Notes under the pieces: model-generated
Databases searched by the model: none
What the model was told of the DNA's origin: nothing
What the model saw: the letters and a program-made list of their open reading frames with translations, nothing else
NCBI GenBank assembly: GCA_014729025.1
Contig: WJKP01000018.1
Coordinates: 1 to 47,154 of the forward strand
DNA length: 47,154 nt
Direction of reading: 5' to 3'
Origin: Candidatus Buchananbacteria bacterium
GTDB taxonomy: Bacteria > Patescibacteriota > Patescibacteriia > CAIXNZ01
Shown: positions 9,296-18,486 of the stretch, piece by piece
How the letters are laid out: each line of letters starts with the position of its first letter
How positions within the stretch are numbered: the first letter of the stretch is position 1
Program-made: the position numbers and the translations under genes

Positions 9296-9958
9296 TTACT
9301 TTTTATATATATAAAGTTTATTACTTAAAGCATTTTTTCTTTTTTCGTTAATAACAATAAAATTTTCCGGCTGCCAATTTTTAAATTTAAAAGTATTAGA
9401 AATAACCAAAGCACCTGGTTTTAATTCCTGTTTTAATTTTTTTTCTAATTTTGCCATCTCATCCGTAATTAAATAACAAAAAACATAATCAGCTTGAGAC
9501 AAATCAGCTTTAAAAAAATTTTTTAATTTAATCTTTACTTTATTTTTACTGAATAAATTATAAATCTGCCCGATTATATAAGGCATTAAAAAATACTCGT
9601 AACCAATGCCTTGAATCTGCTTATGTTTTTTTAATTGTCTTAAAAACCGACCGTCACCACAACCCAAATCATAAACTACTGAATTAGGTTTAAAATTTAT
9701 TTCCTTAATAATTTTTTTTATTAATTTATTGCTGCTGCAAATATAAGGAGCATGACCTTTAAAAATCACTCTATAGACCTCTATAAAAATAAAAATTAAA
9801 ATAATTAAAGTGGTAAAAATTATAAAATAGGAAAAATATAAAGCAATAAAATATAATTGTAAATGATATAAAAGCAATAGAATTGCTCCGCATAATAAAA
9901 TTGTTAATAAAATAACGATCATAAATATAAAAACCCTGCTAATCATTTCACTTAGCAT
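9296..9958 (-). CDS. Membrane-anchored class I SAM-dependent methyltransferase; start could be 9946
   Basis: Two N-terminal TMs, then VVYDLGCGDGRFLRQLKK (motif I). Confidence 0.7.
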   Translation of the reverse strand: MLSEMISRVFIFMIVILLTILLCGAILLLLYHLQLYFIALYFSYFIIFTTLIILIFIFIEVYRVIFKGHAPYICSSNKLIKKIIKEINFKPNSVVYDLGCGDGRFLRQLKKHKQIQGIGYEYFLMPYIIGQIYNLFSKNKVKIKLKNFFKADLSQADYVFCYLITDEMAKLEKKLKQELKPGALVISNTFKFKNWQPENFIVINEKRKNALSNKLYIYKK

Positions 9959-10100
9959 GAGTTAGTGAAACAATTAAGCAGGGATATTTATCATAAGTAA
10001 TTATTATTATTGTATTATTCTTATATTTTTACCTCCTTTATTCCTTAAAACTCAGTATACCAGCTTTACTGAGACTAGCAAACTTAAATTGTGGATATCC

Positions 10101-10129
10101 TTGAAAATTTCCTTAAAATCTTATACAAT
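10101..10129 (+). promoter_or_regulatory. Candidate promoter for the yebC-like gene
   Basis: TTGAAA-N17-TACAAT. Confidence 0.5.
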
Positions 10130-10209
10130 CAAAATATTCCTATTAATAACAAATAATGCCTGCCCTGAGCAAAAGCCAAGGGCATAATTATTAATTTATC
10201 AATATTGTT

Positions 10210-10938
10210 ATGTCAGGACACTCTAAATGGGCCACAATTAAACGCACTAAAGGAGCTGCTGACGCTAAACGGGCTTCTTTATTTACAAAATTAGCCCGGT
10301 CTATTACTGTAGCTGCTAAAGAAAAAGGCGGAGACCCTGAAACTAATTTCTCGCTACGCTTAGCCATAGAAAAAGCCAAATCTGCCAATATGCCCAAAGA
10401 TAATATTGAACGGGCAATTAAAAGAGGCACGGGTGAAATACAAGGCGAAGAAATTGAAGAAATCTTTTATGAAGGCTTTGGTCCGGGCGGCACAGCTTTA
10501 ATTATAAAAGCTTTAACTGATAATCGTAACCGCACCTCTCAATCAATGAAACATCTTTTATCAAAATACGGCGGTTCTTTGGGTGGACCGAATTCAGTCA
10601 TGTGGCAATTTGAGCAAAAAGGCGTAATCAGGCTAGGTTCAGATAAATTAGCTGATAAAAACCCCGAGGAGCTGGAATTAACCATAATTGATTTAGGTGC
10701 TCAAGATATAAAAAAAGAATCAGATTATTGGGTTATTTATACCAAAGTGGAAGATTTACAAAAAGTTAACAAAGGCATTGAAGATTTGGGGCTTGAAGTT
10801 GAATATGCTGACCTTGAATATATCGCTAAAGAAAAAATAAAAGTTAGTCCTGAAATAAAAGAAAAAAATCAAAAATTATTTGGGGCCCTGGATGAAGATG
10901 AAGATGTTGATGATTATTATACAAATTTACAGGAATAA
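10210..10938 (+). CDS. yebC: YebC/PmpR family regulator
   Basis: MSGHSKWATIKRTKGAADAKRASLFTKLARSITVAAKEKGGDPETN signature. Confidence 0.95.
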   Translation: MSGHSKWATIKRTKGAADAKRASLFTKLARSITVAAKEKGGDPETNFSLRLAIEKAKSANMPKDNIERAIKRGTGEIQGEEIEEIFYEGFGPGGTALIIKALTDNRNRTSQSMKHLLSKYGGSLGGPNSVMWQFEQKGVIRLGSDKLADKNPEELELTIIDLGAQDIKKESDYWVIYTKVEDLQKVNKGIEDLGLEVEYADLEYIAKEKIKVSPEIKEKNQKLFGALDEDEDVDDYYTNLQE

Positions 10939-11060
10939 AAAAGGCGGTCAAAGGATCGCTCTTTTATATTGAATAAATCTTCCACCCAAACTTTCTAAAA
11001 AAAAATACAATTAAGGGGGTAATCTTTTCTTGGTTTGTTTTTTTTGCTAAACTTAAACTA

Positions 11061-11576
11061 ATGAAACCAAAAAAACAACAAATCATCCTGGGCATTGATC
11101 CTGGCTTGGCTATAACAGGCTATGCATTTGTAAAAGAAAGCAATCCCCAATTAACCGTTATTGACTACGGCACAATTTTAACTTCAGCCAAATTAGATTT
11201 TTCTATTAGATTAGCCCAAATTCATCAAGACTTAACTTTTTTAATAAAAAAATTCAAACCAAATGTTATTATTGTTGAAAATCTATATTTTGCTAAAAAT
11301 GTCAAAACAGCTTTACAAGTCGGCCAAGCCAGAGGCGTTATTCTTTTAACTGCTATTTTACATAAACTGCCCCTTTATGAATTCACCCCTTTACAAATTA
11401 AACAAGCTATTTGCGGTTATGGCCAGGCTGATAAATGTCAAGTACAAAAAATGGTTAAAAATATTTTAAAATTAAAAGAAATACCAAAACCTGATGATGC
11501 CGCTGATGCTTTGGCTATTGCCATTACCTATACACAAGCTCAAAATTTCTTAAAAAAAACCAGCCAGAAGACTTGA
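11061..11576 (+). CDS. ruvC: Holliday junction resolvase RuvC
   Basis: ILGIDPGLAITGYAFV, VIVENLYFAKNVKTALQVGQARG, PDDAADALAIA. Confidence 0.93.
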   Translation: MKPKKQQIILGIDPGLAITGYAFVKESNPQLTVIDYGTILTSAKLDFSIRLAQIHQDLTFLIKKFKPNVIIVENLYFAKNVKTALQVGQARGVILLTAILHKLPLYEFTPLQIKQAICGYGQADKCQVQKMVKNILKLKEIPKPDDAADALAIAITYTQAQNFLKKTSQKT

Positions 11577-11621
11577 TTTTTTCTTTAAATTACGCTATAA
11601 TAAGGCTACTATACTAAAAAT

Positions 11622-14513
11622 ATGCCCATTTCACAGCTTAATAAAAGAACAAAAAAATATAATAAACGCAAAAACATCTCACAAAAAAGACTAGCCCAAA
11701 AAGCTGCTAGCCAGCGATATCAGCGCAAGAAAAAAAACAAAGCCCTAGCTAAACGTTTAATTGCCTGGCTGGTGGTTCTGGCTGTTATTGGCAGTTTAAT
11801 GGGCGGTATTTTTTTAATTGGCGCTTTTGCTTGGTATTCCAAAGACTTACCTGACCCCAATAAAGTAATTGACCGTATTGTAGCTGAATCAACTAAAATT
11901 TATGATCGAACAGGTGAGAACTTACTTTGGGAAATTCATGGTGATGAGAAAAGAACCGTTGTGGAATTAGACCAAATCTCTGATCATATTAAATGGGCAA
12001 CGATTTCAGCTGAAGATAAGCATTTTTATGAACATCATGGTATTAATATTTTTTCAGTTATTCAAGGCGTTATTTTGGATCCGCTAAGAGGTAAAAGAGC
12101 CAGAGGAGGCTCAACTTTAACTCAGCAATTAGTTAAAAACGCTATTTTAACCAATGAACGTAAAGTTTCCAGAAAAATTAAAGAATGGATTTTATCTTAT
12201 CAAATTGAAAAAAAATTTAGTAAAGACCAGATTTTAAAAATGTATTTTAATGAAATTCCTTATGGTTCAGTCAATTATGGTGTAGAATCAGCAGCTAATT
12301 ATTTTTTTGGCAAATCTGCTAAAGACATTGATTTGGCTGAAGCTGCTGTTTTAGCTGCTTTACCCAAAGCACCGACCAGACTTTCACCTTATGGCTCTCA
12401 TACAGATGAACTGTTTGCCCGGCAAAAATGGATTTTAAATGAAATGGTTGATGAGGGTTATATTACCCAAGAAGAAGCTGAAGCAGCAAAAAATCAACAA
12501 TTAGATTTTAAAAAAGAAAACATCAGCGGCATCAAAGCGCCTCATTTTGTTTTTTATATCCGGGAGGTTTTGGCTGAAAAATTAGGCGAAAAAGTTTTGG
12601 AACAAGGTGGACTAAAAGTTATTACTACTTTGGATATGGAAAAACAGAAAATAGCCGAAGAAGCCGTCCATGGAGCCAAAGAAAGGATCAAACAATATGG
12701 AGCAACCAATGCTTCTTTTGTTTCAGTTGACGCAAAAACCGGTGAAATTCTGGCCATGGTCGGATCAATGGATTTTAACGACGAAGAAATTGATGGACAA
12801 GTCAATGTATCTATTATGCCACGCCAACCGGGCTCTTCAATTAAACCAGTGGCATATTCAGCGGCTTTTGCCAAAGGTTTTACAACTGAAACAGTTTTAT
12901 ATGACGTTGAAACAACTTTTCCCGCTACACCTAAAAATTATACTCCAAAAAATTATGACCTTGGTGAAAGAGGCCCGATTACTATTCGCCGAGCCCTAGG
13001 AGGTTCTTTAAATATTCCAGCGGTTAAAGCACTTTATTTAGCTGGAATTGAAAATGTTAAAAACTTAATGAAAGATATGGGGTACAGCACCATTACTGAT
13101 AAAAGTCAATGCGGTTTATCTTTGGTATTGGGTGGTTGCGAAGTAAAATTACTCGACCATGTCGGGGCTTTTACTACTTTTGCACGTGACGGTGAACGAG
13201 CTGAAATCGCCTCTATTTTAAAAGTTGAAGATAAAGACGGTAAAATCGTAGAAGAACTTAAACCAACAAAACATAAAATTTTAGATACCAATACGGCTCG
13301 GCAGATTAATAGTATTTTATCAGATGATAATGCTAGAGCCTGGGCTTTTGGGGCCGGTTCAAATTTGACTTTGCCAGATCGCCCAGTTTGCGCTAAAACA
13401 GGCACAACCAATAATAATAATGATGCCTGGACTATTGGCTATACGCCTTCTTTTGTGACAGGTGTCTGGGTTGGTAATAGCGATGGTACAGATATGAAAG
13501 GTTCGGCAACAGGCTCTAGTCTAGCTTCACCGATCTGGAATCAATATATGAGAAAAATTTTAGAAGGAACTCCTGTTGAATATTTCAAATCACCAGCCGA
13601 AATCAACGAAGACTTGCATCCGGTTTTAAAAGGGGAAATGACAGGTGAAATAGAAGTTGAAATAGACAAAGCCTCTGGTAAATTAGCAACACCGTTAACG
13701 CCCGAATCTTTTATAGAAAAAAAGACTTTTAGGCAAGATCATTGTATTTTGCATTATATTAACAAAGACGATCCAACTGGCCCGTCTCCTGAAAATCCTG
13801 CTAGCGACCCAATGTATCAGCCGTGGGAAGAAGCAATTGAAGAATGGCTAAAAAAACAAGAAGAAGAATTAGATGAAGAATTTATTAGAGAAGAACCGCC
13901 AACAGAATATGATGATTTACATGTCCCTGAAAATACACCGACTATTACTTTGCTTTCTCCTAAAAATAATGAAACCATAGAAAATTATCCTGTTAATTTT
14001 GAAGTTGTCGCTAGTGCTCCACGAGGAATTAGCCGGGTAGTTTTTGCTATAGATGAAGAATTTATTGGTAGTGTCAGAAATAAACCTTACTCTTTAGAAA
14101 TTAACTCACTAGACATTGCCAATGGTTATCATAAATTAAGAGCCATGGCTTATGACGATATTGATAATGGTAATTTTATTGAAATTGAAATTAATTTAAA
14201 ACTACCGCAAACTGCATCGCAGATTACCTGGTTAACCCCCAGACAAAAGGCTTCTTTTTATTCTTCCAATTTTCCTTTAAGTATTAATTTTACTTTATCT
14301 AAAATTAATAATCTCAATAAAGCGACTTTTTACTATACAAATAATAATTTATCCCAACAATTTGCTGAAATTCGACAATTCCCACAAAAAGAATTAAGTA
14401 TTAACTGGCAAAATTCAGCTGGATCAGGTAATTATCAAATATATGCGGAACTGGAACAAGCTGATGGAACTATAACAAAAACCATTCCGCTTGAACTGAC
14501 AATTTTACAATAA
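11622..14513 (+). CDS. Class A penicillin-binding protein (transglycosylase/transpeptidase) with C-terminal Ig-like domains
   Basis: EDKHFYEHHGIN, RGGSTLTQQLVKN, QPGSSIKPVAYSAAF, AKTGTTNNNNDAWTIGYTPSFVTGVWVGN. Confidence 0.93.
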   Translation: MPISQLNKRTKKYNKRKNISQKRLAQKAASQRYQRKKKNKALAKRLIAWLVVLAVIGSLMGGIFLIGAFAWYSKDLPDPNKVIDRIVAESTKIYDRTGENLLWEIHGDEKRTVVELDQISDHIKWATISAEDKHFYEHHGINIFSVIQGVILDPLRGKRARGGSTLTQQLVKNAILTNERKVSRKIKEWILSYQIEKKFSKDQILKMYFNEIPYGSVNYGVESAANYFFGKSAKDIDLAEAAVLAALPKAPTRLSPYGSHTDELFARQKWILNEMVDEGYITQEEAEAAKNQQLDFKKENISGIKAPHFVFYIREVLAEKLGEKVLEQGGLKVITTLDMEKQKIAEEAVHGAKERIKQYGATNASFVSVDAKTGEILAMVGSMDFNDEEIDGQVNVSIMPRQPGSSIKPVAYSAAFAKGFTTETVLYDVETTFPATPKNYTPKNYDLGERGPITIRRALGGSLNIPAVKALYLAGIENVKNLMKDMGYSTITDKSQCGLSLVLGGCEVKLLDHVGAFTTFARDGERAEIASILKVEDKDGKIVEELKPTKHKILDTNTARQINSILSDDNARAWAFGAGSNLTLPDRPVCAKTGTTNNNNDAWTIGYTPSFVTGVWVGNSDGTDMKGSATGSSLASPIWNQYMRKILEGTPVEYFKSPAEINEDLHPVLKGEMTGEIEVEIDKASGKLATPLTPESFIEKKTFRQDHCILHYINKDDPTGPSPENPASDPMYQPWEEAIEEWLKKQEEELDEEFIREEPPTEYDDLHVPENTPTITLLSPKNNETIENYPVNFEVVASAPRGISRVVFAIDEEFIGSVRNKPYSLEINSLDIANGYHKLRAMAYDDIDNGNFIEIEINLKLPQTASQITWLTPRQKASFYSSNFPLSINFTLSKINNLNKATFYYTNNNLSQQFAEIRQFPQKELSINWQNSAGSGNYQIYAELEQADGTITKTIPLELTILQ

Positions 14514-14523
14514 AGCAATAAAT

Positions 14524-14557
14524 AAAAAAGAATCGCTATATAGCGATTCTTTTTTTG
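14524..14557. terminator. Bidirectional intrinsic terminator
   Basis: AAAAAAGAATCGCTATATAGCGATTCTTTTTTT. Confidence 0.85.
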
Positions 14558-14573
14558 TTTTTATAATTATTGT

Positions 14574-15731
14574 CTATTTTATTAATTGATTATAATAAGT
14601 AATTAACTGTCGGGTTATTTTATCAATACTGAATTCTTGAGCAATTTTTAAGGCATTGGCTATCATTTTATGATAAAGCTTTTTATCATCTAAAATTTTT
14701 AATACTTTTGTAGCAAATTCTTTTTTGTTTTCCCTAACCAAAAAACCATTAAAGCCTTGTCTCACCATATTTATAAAAGCCAAATCTTTGACCGCCACAA
14801 CTGGCAAGCCGCAGGCTAAGGCTTCTAAAATAACCATGCCTTGAGTATCGGTCTTAGAAGCAAAAACAAATAAATCACTAGCCTGATAAGCTTTAATAAC
14901 TTGATCTTTTCTAAAATAACCTGTAAAAATAATTGCTTTTTGTAAATTTAATTTTTTAGTTAAAGTTTTTAAATTTTCTATATATGGACCGTCGCCAACA
15001 ATTATTAATTTTATATTATTATTAACTTTTTTTAAATCAGCCATTGCTTTAATTAAAAAATCTATATTTTTTTCTTTAGCTACTCGTCCAACATAAATCA
15101 AAACTTTGTCTTTTTCATGTAATCCATATTTTTTTCTAAAATTATTATTAATAATTGGCTTACATTCTTCTAAATCCAAACCGGTCGGTAGAACTTTAAT
15201 TGTATTTTCCGCGCCATACGATCTTAAAAGTTTTTTTATTTTTTCTGAAGGTGCAATGGTTAAATCACAACGATTAGAAAAAACCGCACTTAATTTCTTA
15301 ACCATTTGCGGAGTTAACACTTTGCCTTTCATTATATAAGTTTTAACATATTCCGGATAAAGTGTATGATAAGTATGTATAAAAGGAACTTTTTTTATTA
15401 CTGAGTAATAATAGCCTAATTGGCCCAAACTAAAAGGTGTGTGAGCATGGACAATATCTAAATCGTTTTGCCATAAGTATTCTATAGTTTTTCTGGAAAA
15501 AGGTAACGAAATATAATATTCGGGCTGGAAAAAAAACTTAACTGACCTAAACCGAATAATTTTTTTACTAGACTTTTTGTTTTTAATTTTAGGACAATAA
15601 ACATACACCTGATGCCCTTGTTTTTCTAATTCTAAACGAAAAGCTTCTACCGAAGAAACGACCCCATTAATCTGAGGCTTATAAGTATCCGTAAAAAAAC
15701 CTATTTTTAATTTTTTATTGATTTTAGCCAT
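14574..15731 (-). CDS. Family 4 glycosyltransferase
   Basis: IGFFTDTYKPQINGVVSSVEAF, IYVGRVAKEKNIDFLIKA, FASKTDTQGMVILEALACGLPVVA. Confidence 0.9.
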   Translation of the reverse strand: MAKINKKLKIGFFTDTYKPQINGVVSSVEAFRLELEKQGHQVYVYCPKIKNKKSSKKIIRFRSVKFFFQPEYYISLPFSRKTIEYLWQNDLDIVHAHTPFSLGQLGYYYSVIKKVPFIHTYHTLYPEYVKTYIMKGKVLTPQMVKKLSAVFSNRCDLTIAPSEKIKKLLRSYGAENTIKVLPTGLDLEECKPIINNNFRKKYGLHEKDKVLIYVGRVAKEKNIDFLIKAMADLKKVNNNIKLIIVGDGPYIENLKTLTKKLNLQKAIIFTGYFRKDQVIKAYQASDLFVFASKTDTQGMVILEALACGLPVVAVKDLAFINMVRQGFNGFLVRENKKEFATKVLKILDDKKLYHKMIANALKIAQEFSIDKITRQLITYYNQLIK

Positions 15732-15744
15732 AAATTAATTATAC

Positions 15745-15779
15745 AAAAAAAAGACTAACTTGAATAGTTAGTCTTTTTT
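15745..15779. terminator. Bidirectional intrinsic terminator
   Basis: AAAAAAAGACTAACT-TGAAT-AGTTAGTCTTTTTT. Confidence 0.8.
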
Positions 15780-15788
15780 AAATTACAA

Positions 15789-16877
15789 TTAATAACAAAA
15801 TTCTTTTATAAAATTATCATATAAAAACTCTGCCTTTTTTAATTGATCTTTGCTAATATACTCATTGGGCTGATGCGCCAAACCATTCCCTGGACCTAAA
15901 ATCACACAATCATAACCATATTTTTTATAATAAGTTCCTTCAGTCGCACCGTTAATTCCCACTACTTTTTTATTTGTTAACTTTTCCATACTATTAATCA
16001 GCTTTTTATTTTTAATCAGCATGGGCTCTATTTGATTTATTAATTTTATTTTAAATTTACAATTCATTTTTTTTAAAATTGCTAAAATATCCTGATAAAT
16101 CAAAACTCCCTGATTATAATTAACTGTCCTGTATTCAAATTCCAAGCAACAATAAGAAGGTATACGATTAATTAAATCTCCCCCTAAAACTTTGGCTACA
16201 TTAACAGTCGCAAAAGGCGCTTCAAATAAACTATTAAGCTTATTTTTTTGTTTTTTAAAATATTTTTCTAACTTATCAATAAAATCTTGTGCGATTAAAA
16301 TAGCATTAACGCCTTTATTAATTTCGGCGCCATGAGCTGCTTTGCCTTCAAATTCTATTTTAATAGCATAGGCTCCTTTTGAAGCAACAACCGGACCTAA
16401 CCCGGTATCTTCTGCTAAAATAATGTATTTGGTTTTTAATTTTATTTTTTTCAAAAAGCTCTGAATCCCTTCTATGGCCTCTTCTTCGCCAAAGGTAAAA
16501 ACTAAATTAAGTCCTTTTTTTAAATTTTTCAAATCTTGTTTTAAAACAGCTTGCAAAAAAGTTGCGATACCCCCTTTCATATCACTGGTGCCCAAGCCGT
16601 ATAATTTATTGCCTTTTTGTGTTAATTTAAACGGATCATAATTCCAGTCTTTGGTTGCAGGAACTGTGTCGGTATGGCCAGAAAAAGTTAAAACCGGTTT
16701 TTTTTGATTAAATTTTGCCAATAAGTTTAAATTTTTAGTTTTTTTATCTTTAACCATTTGTATTTTAAAACCAACTGGTTTTAACAAATCAGCAAGATAT
16801 TTCATAATGATTTTATTCTCTTGATCTTTAACTGTATTAAATTTGATTAATTTAGCTAAAATCTGTTGACTCTTCAT
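15789..16877 (-). CDS. M20 family metallopeptidase (DapE/ArgE-like)
   Basis: FSGHTDTVPATKDWNYDPF, GLGTSDMKGGIATFLQA, FTFGEEEAIEGIQSF, HQPNEYIS. Confidence 0.88.
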   Translation of the reverse strand: MKSQQILAKLIKFNTVKDQENKIIMKYLADLLKPVGFKIQMVKDKKTKNLNLLAKFNQKKPVLTFSGHTDTVPATKDWNYDPFKLTQKGNKLYGLGTSDMKGGIATFLQAVLKQDLKNLKKGLNLVFTFGEEEAIEGIQSFLKKIKLKTKYIILAEDTGLGPVVASKGAYAIKIEFEGKAAHGAEINKGVNAILIAQDFIDKLEKYFKKQKNKLNSLFEAPFATVNVAKVLGGDLINRIPSYCCLEFEYRTVNYNQGVLIYQDILAILKKMNCKFKIKLINQIEPMLIKNKKLINSMEKLTNKKVVGINGATEGTYYKKYGYDCVILGPGNGLAHQPNEYISKDQLKKAEFLYDNFIKEFCY

Positions 16878-16905
16878 ATATTTAAATTAATTTGTGTTTG
16901 ATTAA

Positions 16906-16943
16906 GGGCAGACTAAAATTAAAATTTTAATTTTAGTCTGCCC
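16906..16943. repeat. Perfect 38-bp palindrome (terminator-like hairpin)
   Basis: GGGCAGACTAAAATTAAAATTTTAATTTTAGTCTGCCC, directly after a 25-aa micro-ORF. Confidence 0.9.
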
Positions 16944-16951
16944 ATCTTGAT

Positions 16952-17029
16952 TTAGTGCCACTCGTCAAAATCTCCCTCAGGAAAAACCGAATGGCTAAAC
17001 AATGTCCTTAACCGCGCTGAGTTTTTCAT
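16952..17029 (-). CDS. Candidate 25-aa microprotein MKNSARLRTLFSHSVFPEGDFDEWH
   Basis: SD AAAAAAGGAGAAAAA directly before ATG; ORF followed by the 38-bp palindrome. Below the ORF-track size cut-off. Confidence 0.55.
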   Translation of the reverse strand: MKNSARLRTLFSHSVFPEGDFDEWH

Positions 17030-17059
17030 TTTTTCTCCTTTTTTCTTGAAGTTAGTTTT

Positions 17060-17090
17060 GAGCAGGCGGGCCTTAAAGGCCCGCCTGCTC
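17060..17090. repeat. GC-rich perfect inverted repeat (15-bp arms)
   Basis: GAGCAGGCGGGCCTT-A-AAGGCCCGCCTGCTC between the two micro-ORFs. Confidence 0.85.
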
Positions 17091-17098
17091 AGTGCTCT

Positions 17099-17140
17099 TT
17101 ACTTCCACGAACGATGGCCTTTGTAACCCTTGCAGCTCAT
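17099..17140 (-). CDS. Candidate 13-aa microprotein MSCKGYKGHRSWK
   Basis: GAGAAAGGAGGCGCTTAGT-ATG: SD at good spacing; GC-rich hairpin follows the stop. Confidence 0.5.
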   Translation of the reverse strand: MSCKGYKGHRSWK

Positions 17141-17205
17141 ACTAAGCGCCTCCTTTCTCCCATATATTTAACCAATTGCTTGGTTATGGGACCTGTTAAA
17201 GGTAC

Positions 17206-17242
17206 AAATAAAAAATAGCCCTTGATGCTAGGACTATTTTTT
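17206..17242 (-). terminator. Intrinsic terminator-like hairpin
   Basis: Minus strand AAAAAATAGTCCTAGCATCAAGGGCTATTTTTTATTT. Confidence 0.65.
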
Positions 17243-17394
17243 ATGTAAAAATATCTATTGATTCTATTTTAGCGGTAAATTCATTACATCAAAAAAATAA
17301 CCTAGCACATTAATGGGGCATCGTCTGTAATGTTTCCAATTATTAATTTGTAGATTATTTTTCAAATTCATAAATTTTTTTAGCTTATATCTTA

Positions 17395-17423
17395 TTTGTA
17401 CCAAACTGCTAATTTATTGTCAA
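17395..17423 (-). promoter_or_regulatory. Candidate promoter TTGACA-N17-TACAAA
   Basis: Located 3' of the glycoside hydrolase gene; reads toward the micro-ORFs. Confidence 0.5.
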
Positions 17424-17476
17424 TGCTTTTAGGGTTATCAATGTGTAAAAGTCAACTTTTTTATTCATAAATTTAT

Positions 17477-18481
17477 TTAAAAATATTGTTTGGCAGCCTG
17501 CCAAACTGAAGCATCGTTATGAACGGTTTTTAACCAATACCACCATTCTGCACCCCAAAAATAAGCCCTGGCAAAATTAGTTTTTTTAGCATATTCCGCA
17601 TTTTTTATTAACTGCCTGGCATTCATTGAATGGTAATGAATATCAATTGGAGTCTCTAATGGTCCGTAAGGAAACCATGGTTCCGCCTGTAGCTCCGCGA
17701 TTAATAAATTTTGCTCTTCTTTGCCAAAAATTGCGGCCTTAACTCTATAAAAAGAAGGGGGTAAAAAGAAATACTCCCAATAACCTATATATTTATTATA
17801 AGTAATCCGGTATAATGTGGTCCCAAAATAATCACCCATTTTTATAACCGGATACCAAGAACTTAATTCACCCGAATCAGTTAATAAAATCGGCCGATCA
17901 TCCAAAGCCCTGACAATATCGATTTCTTCTTGTAATTCTTTTTTAGTCATTTGGGGACATTCTCCAAAAAAATCTAAAAAGGGCTCGTTTTCAACTTGCC
18001 ACATTTCAACAGCTGGATGATCTTTATATCTCTCAACAACAACTCTAATATTTTTTCTGGCCCGGGCCCTGGCATCAGCTGGGTTTAATTGATTAACCCA
18101 ATCGGGCTCATGACATTCAGGCCAGCGTGGCTGTCTTCGGCCTACGACTAATATAATTTTTACATCTCTTTTTTTCGCTTCGTCTAATTGCCAATCAATT
18201 GCGGAAAAATCATATTGATCTTGAGCTGGTTCAATATCTTCCCAATAAGTAGGTATTCTTATATATTTAACTTTTAAATCGTCCAAAATGGCTTGATAAT
18301 TTTCACGCCAATTAAGCTTTAAATGTGAAGAGAATTTTTTAGAAAAAGTAATTCCATAATTCATTTTTGGATTAGCTTCATGAGTCTGAACAGCCAAAAT
18401 TATATAAGTAATAACAAAAATCACCAAAAGAACTATAATAATTGTTATTATAAGTTGTTTTATGTTTAATTGCTGTTTCAT
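17477..18481 (-). CDS. Membrane-anchored clan GH-A-like glycoside hydrolase (TIM barrel)
   Basis: YIRIPTYWEDIEPAQDQYDFSAIDWQLDEAKKRDVKIILVVG and MWQVENEPF (catalytic NEP-type motif). Confidence 0.75.
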   Translation of the reverse strand: MKQQLNIKQLIITIIIVLLVIFVITYIILAVQTHEANPKMNYGITFSKKFSSHLKLNWRENYQAILDDLKVKYIRIPTYWEDIEPAQDQYDFSAIDWQLDEAKKRDVKIILVVGRRQPRWPECHEPDWVNQLNPADARARARKNIRVVVERYKDHPAVEMWQVENEPFLDFFGECPQMTKKELQEEIDIVRALDDRPILLTDSGELSSWYPVIKMGDYFGTTLYRITYNKYIGYWEYFFLPPSFYRVKAAIFGKEEQNLLIAELQAEPWFPYGPLETPIDIHYHSMNARQLIKNAEYAKKTNFARAYFWGAEWWYWLKTVHNDASVWQAAKQYF

Positions 18482-18486
18482 AAATC

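Noticed and set aside
10191-14000. Antisense or alternate-frame ORFs in yebC (10191-10430) and the PBP (12554, 12670, 13106)
   Set aside because: Overlap strongly conserved coding frames; no initiation signals.
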